A DNA stretch of 9,758 nucleotides from JANWLD01 sp036276695 (GTDB taxonomy: Bacteria > Patescibacteriota > Saccharimonadia > Saccharimonadales > 2-12-FULL-41-12), in the NCBI GenBank assembly GCA_036276695.1, contig DASUOI010000014.1, positions 1 to 9,758 of the forward strand, in the 5' to 3' direction. The notes beneath the pieces are model-generated. The model had not been told where the DNA came from. It saw only the letters and a program-made list of their open reading frames with translations, and made no database searches. Shown here piece after piece: positions 1-5,332 of this stretch. Positions within the stretch are counted from its first letter, which is position 1, and every line of letters begins with the position of its first letter. A program made the translations under genes and the position numbers.

Positions 1-502
1 TTTTGATATTACCGCCAGTTTCAACAACTCCAATTACGGGAGTTTTATTGTCTTTGTCTTTTTGCTTTCTTTTACCGCCGATGTACGTTTCATCAATTTG
101 TTTAGGCTTGTCATTATCTTCAAAACGACCTGTTTCGTCAGCCATTAGCTTGCGTATTTGCTTTGCCATTCTATGTGCTGTCGGATAGCTTACACCAACG
201 TGCCTAACGATCTCTTTTGCAGATACGCCATTTTTACTAACGCTAAATAAATATATGCAAAAAAACCATTGCCTTAGTGATGTGGTTGTCTTGTGAAAAA
301 TAGTGTTAGCTAGTGGATATAAATGGTAACCACAATCCTTGCAAGCGTATGATTTACGATTTTTAACACGATAAAACTTTGCATTTGTTACTGCACAATT
401 TGGACAAACTTTTAAGTCTCCAAAACGATTTTCAAACACACTGTCTAGACAAACATCATCGTTTGGATATTCTTTGTTGAACTGCTCAAATGTGTATCTC
501 AT
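1..502 (-). CDS. IS1595-family transposase, N-terminal part (cut by window edge)
   Basis: The reverse strand reads open from an ATG at 502-500 to the window edge, giving 167 complete codons without a stop. The N-terminus (FEQFNKEYPNDDVCLDSVF) is followed by a zinc ribbon with CPNC at residues 33-36 and CKDC at 54-57. A helix-turn-helix-like stretch follows (SAKEIVRHVGVSYPTAHRMA), then DETYIGGK at about 137-144. This is the ISXO2-like/IS1595 layout, in which that Asp is the first catalytic acidic residue of the DDE-type domain. The remaining catalytic residues and the far end of the element lie outside the window, so intactness cannot be judged. The family catalyses cut-and-paste or copy-type movement of its own element. 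The gene is AT-richer by eye than the biosynthetic genes to its right. The family call is firm; the subgroup is not determined. Confidence 0.9.
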   Translation of the reverse strand, partial: MRYTFEQFNKEYPNDDVCLDSVFENRFGDLKVCPNCAVTNAKFYRVKNRKSYACKDCGYHLYPLANTIFHKTTTSLRQWFFCIYLFSVSKNGVSAKEIVRHVGVSYPTAHRMAKQIRKLMADETGRFEDNDKPKQIDETYIGGKRKQKDKDNKTPVIGVVETGGNIK

Positions 503-509
503 ACCTACT

Positions 510-537
510 ATTATATACAATTTTACTTGCTTTGCAA
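510..537 (-). promoter_or_regulatory. Promoter of the transposase, near-leaderless
   Basis: On the minus strand TTGCAA (537-532) is followed after 16 bp by a perfect TATAAT (515-510). Only 7 nt separate the -10 box from the ATG at 502, so transcription should begin at or next to the start codon. No Shine-Dalgarno sequence is possible in such a transcript. Confidence 0.65.
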
Positions 538-568
538 TAGTTTTTTATAGATTAGAGTATGTACTTTT

Positions 569-598
569 TTGACATAAATCAAACTATGCTAGTAAAAT
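569..598 (+). promoter_or_regulatory. Outward-facing sigma70-type promoter beside the transposase gene
   Basis: A perfect TTGACA (569-574) is followed after 18 bp by TAAAAT (593-598). It points away from the transposase gene, as the outward promoters of some IS ends do. The predicted start, near A605, is the first base of a terminator hairpin, so most transcripts would stop almost at once. Confidence 0.5.
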
Positions 599-604
599 AC
601 CAGC

Positions 605-638
605 AAAGGCCCCCAGTGTAGAGGGGCTTTTTATTTTT
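605..638 (+). terminator. Rho-independent terminator
   Basis: GCCCC (609-613) pairs with GGGGC (623-627) around a 9-nt loop. AAA (605-607) can extend the stem with TTT (628-630) across a bulged G608. The T-rich run 628-638 has one interruption. The tail is strong only on the plus strand; read in reverse, only TTT follows the stem. It could also mark or overlap the end of the insertion sequence, because the IS boundary could not be located. Confidence 0.6.
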
Positions 639-639
639 G

Positions 640-721
640 TGGCCAGGCGGGTGAAAACCCTCTCGTTCTGTGTAGTTGAACGCTAGTTTCACCCGCCAAT
701 TAAAAAAGACATGAACGGCCA
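640..721. repeat. Nested palindrome (three concentric inverted repeats)
   Basis: Three inverted repeats share a centre. The outer pair is TGGCC (640-644) and GGCCA (717-721). The middle pair is a perfect 11-bp match, GGCGGGTGAAA (646-656) and TTTCACCCGCC (687-697). The inner pair is CGTTC (664-668) and GAACG (678-682). The middle arm is GC-rich in an otherwise AT-rich spacer. It could fold as RNA from either strand, act as a DNA palindrome, or be the remnant of a small mobile element. No known RNA family was recognised. Confidence 0.6.
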
Positions 722-746
722 ATTTAACTCTCAACCTCCCATGTCT
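702..746 (-). terminator. Probable terminator on the minus strand
   Basis: AGACATG and CATGTCT form a perfect 7-bp stem with a 26-nt loop, and six T follow on the minus strand (707-702). The large loop weakens the call. A GG (739-738) / CC (719-718) pairing could shorten it, leaving a bulge. It would end either the candidate small RNA or read-through from the 970-1536 gene. Confidence 0.4.
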
Positions 747-790
747 CTGTTGTTTGAAAGTTTTTGTTTTACGACCCAACTTCCGAGGTC
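702..790 (-). ncRNA. Candidate small RNA of about 90 nt, unrecognised
   Basis: On the minus strand a promoter (824-797) predicts a start near G790. The RNA would begin with a small hairpin, GACC (790-787) with GGTC (776-773). It would end with a 7-bp stem, AGACATG (746-740) with CATGTCT (713-707), running into six T. The loop of the last hairpin carries GGAGG (739-735), a Shine-Dalgarno-like sequence. Promoter, 5' hairpin and terminator have the spacing of a free-standing small RNA. It does not resemble tmRNA, RNase P RNA, SRP RNA or a tRNA. A 66-codon TTG-start frame lies across it, but it runs through the hairpins and looks accidental. Expression is unproven. Confidence 0.35.
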
Positions 791-796
791 TTAACT

Positions 797-824
797 ATTC
801 TAGCATATCTGTTTTAGGGGTCAA
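797..824 (-). promoter_or_regulatory. Extended -10 promoter on the minus strand
   Basis: TTGACC (824-819) is followed after 16 bp by TAGAAT (802-797), preceded by the extended element TG at 805-804. The predicted start is near G790. No protein gene lies downstream before the transposase, so the likely product is an untranslated RNA. Confidence 0.45.
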
Positions 825-936
825 CCTCTGTTTCCACAGATTTACTTGGTTTATTTTAGCTTATTTTATCCGTTACGGCTGTACTTTTCGTCTGTTTGTG
901 GACAACCGTAAAATTAACAGATTAGCTACAGAGGTT
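807..936. repeat. Cluster of short inverted repeats in the spacer
   Basis: AACCTCTGT (823-831) and ACAGAGGTT (928-936) form a perfect 9-bp inverted repeat. Between them TTACGG/CCGTAA (873-878 and 906-911) pair, extended by TGT/ACA across one mismatch. Several CTGTTT/AACAG copies add 6-7 bp pairings, such as ATCTGTT (807-813) with AACAGAT (916-922). The spacer 503-969 holds no credible protein gene: the plus-strand frame at 754-978 has no promoter, no ribosome binding site and unremarkable content. A structured RNA or a protein-binding region is possible. No function is assigned. Confidence 0.35.
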
Positions 937-969
937 ACTTGTCTTGAGTTGATACACGCTGGATATATA

Positions 970-1536
970 TTAGTTTGAAGGAGAAGCCTGAGGTTCTGGG
1001 TTACCTAACATTTCTAACATACCTTCGTGTACTCCCTGTAAATAACCGAGAACTTCTTGATCGGCTGCCTCTGCTAATTCTATATCTCCTTCTATAGAGT
1101 CGTCCGGATACTGAATCCGTCCATTTACTATGTTAGCGAAAACAGCTTCTCCAGCGATTTCGCCTGTATGTCCGTCGCGTTCTTTTGGCCCTGGCAACTC
1201 ATCATCAGCTACAACAAGAGAGTAACCTGTGACTTCTCCGCTGCCTCTTGGTGATCTGCGGCCTTCGCCTTCAACCATTTCCCTGAGAGCTAGCTTTTTA
1301 TCTTCGACTTCTACGAAAGGATACTGATACGCTCCAGGCATAAAAGTTAACCCCGATAAATGCACTCTGAATCCATTTCCGGATTCCCTCTGATAATCTC
1401 CAATTCTTCGGTCAATATCGTCCATGTCGAATTGGTTCCAGAAACCGTCTAGCATCTCAAATGCTTTTGCTCCGTGCGCACGGCGGCTTTCACTTAGTTC
1501 GGCTTTACGCTTTTGGCGATCAACAAACTTGCCCAC
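970..1536 (-). CDS. Hypothetical acidic protein, unrecognised
   Basis: The frame is 188 codons from GTG at 1536-1534 to TAA at 972-970. The N-terminus is basic (MGKFVDRQKRKAELSESRR), and the rest is acidic and soluble-looking. There is no signal peptide, membrane segment or cysteine motif. A Pro/Ser-rich tail (NPEPQASPSN) ends the protein. The region around residues 57-75 (VHLSGLTFMPGAYQYPFVE) may form strands. No family was recognised. The GTG start has no good ribosome binding site. Upstream at 1579-1577 lies an ATG with AAGAG 5 nt before it and a very good promoter. Its frame hits a stop after 19 codons, but losing one A from the A8 run (1543-1550) would join it to this gene as about 202 residues. 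The gene is monocistronic and divergent from dapL. Confidence 0.7.
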   Translation of the reverse strand: MGKFVDRQKRKAELSESRRAHGAKAFEMLDGFWNQFDMDDIDRRIGDYQRESGNGFRVHLSGLTFMPGAYQYPFVEVEDKKLALREMVEGEGRRSPRGSGEVTGYSLVVADDELPGPKERDGHTGEIAGEAVFANIVNGRIQYPDDSIEGDIELAEAADQEVLGYLQGVHEGMLEMLGNPEPQASPSN

Positions 1537-1600
1537 TATATCTTTTTTTTGCGCTAGGGTCTCTTTCTTTGCCAGCCATATAAACTCTTTAGTTTAACCA

Positions 1601-1629
1601 ATTATACTTAATATTAGTTAATATATCAA
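1601..1629 (-). promoter_or_regulatory. Strong promoter of the 970-1536 gene
   Basis: On the minus strand TTGATA (1629-1624) is followed after exactly 17 bp by a perfect TATAAT (1606-1601). The predicted start is near 1594-1595, about 15 nt before the ATG at 1579 and 58 nt before the GTG at 1536. The short leader to the ATG supports that codon as the biological start. Confidence 0.7.
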
Positions 1630-1676
1630 CTGTATGGTTAGAATAATAATTACTTTATAGAAAATACTTATTCATC

Positions 1677-1709
1677 TATACTTTAGTTAAATATAAGAAG
1701 AGATATTAT
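1677..1709 (+). promoter_or_regulatory. Promoter region of dapL-lysA, two candidate -10 boxes
   Basis: TATTAT (1704-1709) ends 5 nt before the dapL ATG and would give a leaderless message starting at or beside A1715. Alternatively TATACT (1677-1682), with TTTATA (1654-1659) 17 bp upstream, would give a leader of about 26 nt. That leader carries only a weak purine run (AGAAGAGA) 11-12 nt before the ATG. Neither choice leaves room for a lysine riboswitch. The divergent gene's promoter lies some 50-75 bp away, so the two units may influence each other. Confidence 0.5.
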
Positions 1710-1714
1710 TTTAT

Positions 1715-2938
1715 ATGGCTAGAATTAATACAAACTACAAAAAGCTTCAGGCGGGATATCTGTTTCCGGAAATCTCCAAGAGAGTCAAGGAGTTCCAGAA
1801 GCATAATCCGGATGTTCGCCTGATAAAGCTTGGCATCGGGGACACCACCCTGCCCTTGACTGATTCGGTCATCAAAGCTTTTCATAGTGCTGTTGATAAA
1901 CTGTCAGACGAGAAAACATACTCCGGATACGGTGATGAGATGGGAAGCCTTTCCCTTCGCGAAGCGCTGGTCGGCCACTACAAGCGATATGGCGTAGAAC
2001 TGGAGCCTGACGAGTTTTTTATCAGCGATGGGGCTAAGTCGGACTCGGCTAATATCCAGTCTATATTTTCTGACGATACGGTCATGGCGGTGCAAGACCC
2101 CGTCTACCCGGTGTATGTAGATAGCGCTGTCATCGGCGGACGAACAGGCGAATACGAAGATGGCCGGTACGGGGGAATCGTCTATATGGATTGTACGGAA
2201 AAAAACGGATTTTTCCCGGACGTTCCGAATCAAAAAGTAGATTTGATTTATCTGTGCTCGCCGAACAACCCAACCGGGATGGTCGCCAGCAAAGAGCAGC
2301 TAAAGAAATTTGTAGACTATGCCCGCGCTAATGAAGCTGTCATAGTTTTTGACTCCGCATATGCCGCGTTCATCTCGGATAGTTCTCTTCCCCGGTCCAT
2401 ATACGAGATTGAAGGAGCGGAAACCTGCGCTATAGAAATAAACAGCTTTTCCAAACTGGCCGGATTCACCGGAGTCAGGCTGGGATGGACCATCGTCCCC
2501 CACCGACTAAGCATTGAAGGGACGGCTCCCGGAGAAGTCCAATCGCTTTGGAAGCGCCGACAGTCTACTATGTTCAACGGCGCGTCGAATGTCGTGCAAA
2601 GCGGCGGAGTCGCTGTTTTGTCTAAAGAAGGTCAGAAAGAAACCCAGAAGCTTATAGATTATTATATGGAAAATGCAAAGATCATACGCGAAGGGTTAAG
2701 CGACAGTGGCCTTGATGTCTTCGGCGGCGTGAATGCGCCTTACGTATGGGCCAAGACTCCGGACGGCCTGAACTCCTGGGAATTCTTCGACAAGCTTATG
2801 AACGAAGCTAATGTCGTAGGTACGCCCGGCTCCGGCTTCGGGTCGCGTGGCGAGGGCTTCTTCAGACTCAGTGCTTTTGGTGCTCGAGCAGACATAAAAG
2901 AAGCGGTTAAGAGAATCATAGTAGGACTTGAAGTATGA
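1715..2938 (+). CDS. dapL: LL-diaminopimelate aminotransferase
   Basis: This PLP-dependent class I/II aminotransferase converts tetrahydrodipicolinate plus glutamate to LL-diaminopimelate and 2-oxoglutarate in one cytosolic step of lysine and peptidoglycan synthesis. At 407 residues it has normal DapL length. The family signatures are clear: NYKKLQAGYLFPEI at the N-terminus, KLGIGDTTLPL (38-48), TYSGYGDEMG (68-77), SDGAKSD (104-110) and CSPNNPTG (181-188). Asp213 (VFDSAY) should contact the PLP ring nitrogen. Lys247 in SFSKLAGFTGVRLGW is the Schiff-base lysine. The Y-LFPEI and SFSK-AGFTGVR motifs separate DapL from aspartate aminotransferases. The ATG matches the family N-terminus and lies directly behind a -10 box. 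It overlaps lysA by 4 nt (ATGA), so the two are probably translationally coupled. dapA and dapB, encoded nearby on the other strand, supply its substrate. Confidence 0.95.
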   Translation: MARINTNYKKLQAGYLFPEISKRVKEFQKHNPDVRLIKLGIGDTTLPLTDSVIKAFHSAVDKLSDEKTYSGYGDEMGSLSLREALVGHYKRYGVELEPDEFFISDGAKSDSANIQSIFSDDTVMAVQDPVYPVYVDSAVIGGRTGEYEDGRYGGIVYMDCTEKNGFFPDVPNQKVDLIYLCSPNNPTGMVASKEQLKKFVDYARANEAVIVFDSAYAAFISDSSLPRSIYEIEGAETCAIEINSFSKLAGFTGVRLGWTIVPHRLSIEGTAPGEVQSLWKRRQSTMFNGASNVVQSGGVAVLSKEGQKETQKLIDYYMENAKIIREGLSDSGLDVFGGVNAPYVWAKTPDGLNSWEFFDKLMNEANVVGTPGSGFGSRGEGFFRLSAFGARADIKEAVKRIIVGLEV

Positions 2939-4197
2939 GCAAACCCTTGCCGTTTACGGAAGAACAATTGGCGGATATAACCAAAAAATATTCCACGCCA
3001 TTTCATATTTATGATGAAGCCGGTTTGCGCAAAACCGCGCGGGAGCTAAACGAAGCGTTCAGCTGGTCAAAAGGATACATTAACCATTTTGCCGTCAAAG
3101 CCAACCCTAACCCCCATTTGCTGGAGGTGCTTAAAGAAGAAGGCATGGGCTCTGATGCCAGCTCCCTTCCCGAGCTGATGCTGTCGGACGCAATTGGACT
3201 TTCCGGCGAGCAAATTATGTTTACTTCCAACAATACACCGCCGGAAGAATACAAGAAGGCTTATGAGTTGGGAGCAATAATCAACCTCGACGATATTAAC
3301 CAGATTGATGTGCTGAAAGAAGCTCTGGACGGTAAATTTCCAGAGTTAATAAGCTTTCGCTACAACCCCGGCCCGGACCGCGTTACTTCTAGCAGCAATG
3401 TCATAGGCAATCCCGAAAATGCTAAATTCGGTGTTAGCACGGACCAGCTGGAAGAAGCATATAAAAAAGCTAAAAGCTTAGGCGCTAAAAGATTCGGCCT
3501 GCACACTATGGTAGTTTCCAACGAACTGGATGAGTCAGCCCACATACAAACGGCTGAAATGCTTTTTAACATGGTCGTTAAGCTGAATAAACAGCTTGGT
3601 ATAAGGATAGAGTTCGTGAATTTCGGAGGGGGCTTGGGCATACCTGTCAAACCAGAACAAAAACCTATAGACCTGGGAAAGCTGTCTGGAGGCATTAAAG
3701 AGAAATATAACGAAATTATAGCTGGTACCGCTTGCGAGCCGCTTAGGATAATAACCGAAAACGGCCGTGCAGTTACCGGCCCTAACGGATTTTTAGTTAC
3801 TAGAGTTCGGAGCGTAAAGGAAACATACCACCGCTTCGTCGGAGTTGATGCTACCATGGCTGATCTTATGCGCCCCGGTATGTATGACGCCTATCACCAT
3901 ATAACGGTTCAAGGCAAAGAGAATGAAGCGAAAATACCCCAGCAAATCGTCGGCAGCTTATGCGAGAACAACGACAAATTTACCGGTAAAAGCGAGCGTG
4001 ACTTGCCCAAGCTTGAAGTCGGAGACATAGTAGTAATACACGATACAGGTGCACATGGATACTCCATGGGCTTTAACTACAACGGCAAGCTAAGGCACAA
4101 GGAGCTGCTGCTAAAAGCCGACGGCAGCGTCAAGCTTATCCGGCGTGACGAAACCATGCAAGATTATTTCGCCACGCTGGATTACCCGGACCTCTAG
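2935..4197 (+). CDS. lysA: Diaminopimelate decarboxylase
   Basis: This PLP enzyme of the alanine-racemase-fold (group IV) decarboxylase family removes CO2 from meso-diaminopimelate to give lysine, the last step of the pathway. The 420 residues show the PLP lysine Lys55 in HFAVKANPNP, the phosphate-binding loop NFGGGLGIP (229-237), ITENGRAV (273-280), LMRPGMYDAYHHI (311-323), the Cys-Glu pair CEN (343-345) and DTGAHGYSMGFNYNGKLR (370-387). Two motifs differ from common LysA. GLH is followed by TMVVS instead of the usual FHVGS-type stretch, and the C-terminal motif reads GAHGYSMGFNYN instead of GAYG-SM-SNYN. The neighbourhood (dapL, dapA, dapB) makes a diaminopimelate substrate more likely than ornithine or carboxynorspermidine. 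It starts inside the dapL stop (ATGA), with AGGA 8 nt upstream. No terminator follows. Confidence 0.9.
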   Translation: MSKPLPFTEEQLADITKKYSTPFHIYDEAGLRKTARELNEAFSWSKGYINHFAVKANPNPHLLEVLKEEGMGSDASSLPELMLSDAIGLSGEQIMFTSNNTPPEEYKKAYELGAIINLDDINQIDVLKEALDGKFPELISFRYNPGPDRVTSSSNVIGNPENAKFGVSTDQLEEAYKKAKSLGAKRFGLHTMVVSNELDESAHIQTAEMLFNMVVKLNKQLGIRIEFVNFGGGLGIPVKPEQKPIDLGKLSGGIKEKYNEIIAGTACEPLRIITENGRAVTGPNGFLVTRVRSVKETYHRFVGVDATMADLMRPGMYDAYHHITVQGKENEAKIPQQIVGSLCENNDKFTGKSERDLPKLEVGDIVVIHDTGAHGYSMGFNYNGKLRHKELLLKADGSVKLIRRDETMQDYFATLDYPDL

Positions 4198-4221
4198 GAT
4201 TTCAGGACTTTAGGCTTGCTC

Positions 4222-4230
4222 TGGTATAAT
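4222..4230 (+). promoter_or_regulatory. Extended -10 promoter of serC-serA
   Basis: TG (4222-4223), one base, then a perfect TATAAT (4225-4230) lie in the 58-bp lysA-serC gap. No good -35 is visible, as is usual for extended -10 promoters. The predicted start near 4237 leaves a leader of about 18 nt, just enough for the ribosome binding site. This would let serine genes be transcribed apart from dapL-lysA, although read-through from lysA is not blocked. Confidence 0.6.
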
Positions 4231-4240
4231 TTCGTTGTAA

Positions 4241-4258
4241 TAGAGGTATGCACAAGTG
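4241..4258 (+). promoter_or_regulatory. Ribosome binding site that selects the serC GTG start
   Basis: AGAGG (4242-4246) lies 9 nt before the GTG at 4256, a usable spacing. An ATG at 4248 is only 1 nt from AGAGG and opens a three-codon frame (Met-His-Lys) whose TGA overlaps the GTG start as GTGA. The GTG frame alone gives the SerC N-terminus (RVYNFSAGP), so GTG is the real start. Confidence 0.65.
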
Positions 4259-5332
4259 AGGGTATATAATTTTAGCGCCGGTCCTGCGGCGTTTCCTGAA
4301 GAAGTAATCGACCAAGCTGCCGGTGAAATGCACGACTGGCACGGCCATGGAATGGGCGTGATGGAAATGAGCCATCGCTCCAAAGAATTTTTGCAAATCG
4401 CGGAAGAGACCGAAAAAGACCTACGGGAGCTTATGAATATCCCGGACAACTATAAAGTATTGTTTTTACAAGGCGGCGCCACCGGGCAATTCTCCGCCAT
4501 TCCTATGAACTTGGCTAAACCCGGCCAGAAAGCCGACTATATTGTAAACGGCAGCTGGGGCAAGAAAGCAGCCAAAGAAGCAAAAAAGTACGTCGATGTG
4601 AACATCGCGGCCGAGGCCGATCCTTTTAACTATGTCCCCCCTCAAGCCGACTTAAAATTATCCAAAGACGCTGCGTATGTGCACATTACTAATAACGAGA
4701 CTATCGAGGGGCTGAAGTTTGACTACCTGCCGGACACCGGAGATGTTCCGCTGGTCGGCGACGCCAGCTCGATGATTCTTAGCGAGCCTATAGATGTGAG
4801 CAAATTCGGAGTTCTCTATGCCGGAGCGCAAAAAAATATCGGCCCGGCCGGACTCACTATAGTAATAGTCAGAGATGACCTTCTGGACAAAGCCAGGGAC
4901 TACACGCCGATGATTTGGCACTGGGGCGACAAATCCATAGCTGGCTCAATGCTTAATACGCCCCCTACATACAGCTGGTATCTGGCCGGCTTGATGTGCA
5001 AGTGGCTTTTAAGCCGTGGCGGCGTGGAAGAAATGCAGCAAGTTAACCAGCGCAAAGCCAAAAAGCTATATGACTACATAGACAGTACGGAATTTTATAA
5101 TAATGACAGAAAAAAAGACCAAAGGTCTATTATGAACATCGTCTTTACCCTGTCTGATCCAGAACTGGATAAGAAGTTTTTAGTAGGCGCCGAAGAAAAC
5201 GGACTTATGAATCTTAAAGGTCATAGAAGCGTCGGCGGGATGAGGGCAAGCATTTATAATGCTATGAGCGAAGAAGGTATAAATCAGCTAATAAAATTTA
5301 TGAAAGGATTTGAACAGGCATATGGCGGCTAA
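4256..5332 (+). CDS. serC: Phosphoserine aminotransferase
   Basis: This PLP enzyme of the class V aminotransferase family converts 3-phosphohydroxypyruvate plus glutamate to phosphoserine, the second step of serine synthesis; in some bacteria it also acts in pyridoxal phosphate synthesis. The 358 residues match the usual length. Visible signatures are YNFSAGPAAFPEEV (4-17), the phosphate-binding SHRSKEF (39-45), QGGATGQF (72-79), the PLP-ring Asp in GDASS (168-172), the Schiff-base Lys193 in YAGAQKNIGPAGL, and NTPPTYSWYLAGL (234-246). GHRSVGGMRASIYNA near the C-terminus binds the substrate phosphate and carboxylate. The GTG start is set by AGAGG and the family N-terminus. The last 11 nt overlap serA, so the two enzymes of consecutive steps are probably co-translated. 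Confidence 0.95.
   Translation: MRVYNFSAGPAAFPEEVIDQAAGEMHDWHGHGMGVMEMSHRSKEFLQIAEETEKDLRELMNIPDNYKVLFLQGGATGQFSAIPMNLAKPGQKADYIVNGSWGKKAAKEAKKYVDVNIAAEADPFNYVPPQADLKLSKDAAYVHITNNETIEGLKFDYLPDTGDVPLVGDASSMILSEPIDVSKFGVLYAGAQKNIGPAGLTIVIVRDDLLDKARDYTPMIWHWGDKSIAGSMLNTPPTYSWYLAGLMCKWLLSRGGVEEMQQVNQRKAKKLYDYIDSTEFYNNDRKKDQRSIMNIVFTLSDPELDKKFLVGAEENGLMNLKGHRSVGGMRASIYNAMSEEGINQLIKFMKGFEQAYGG

Noticed and set aside
579..779. Minus-strand 66-codon frame starting at TTG
   Set aside because: It runs across the candidate small-RNA hairpins, the nested palindrome and the terminator at 605-638, and starts at a rare codon without a ribosome binding site. A real gene is unlikely.
830..905. DnaA-box-like sequences (TTGTCCACA on the minus strand at 905-897; GTTTCCACA at 830-838)
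   Set aside because: Only one near-match and one weak match, with no AT-rich unwinding region arrangement and no dnaA/dnaN neighbours. An origin cannot be supported.
754..978. Plus-strand frame of 74 codons in the spacer
   Set aside because: It has no promoter or ribosome binding site, runs through several inverted repeats, overlaps the end of the 970-1536 gene and shows no recognisable protein character.
1580..1714. Lysine riboswitch or T-box upstream of dapL
   Set aside because: The spacer is only about 135 bp, is shared with a divergent promoter, and both dapL -10 candidates leave a leader of at most about 26 nt.
2935..2938. Alternative genetic code with TGA as glycine or tryptophan
   Set aside because: TGA ends dapL and dapB exactly at overlaps with the next start, and the protein ends fit their families.
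5310..5321. TTG at 5310 as the serA start
   Set aside because: The AAAGGA upstream is only 1 nt away, while ATG at 5322 has CAGG at a usable distance and matches the family N-terminus.
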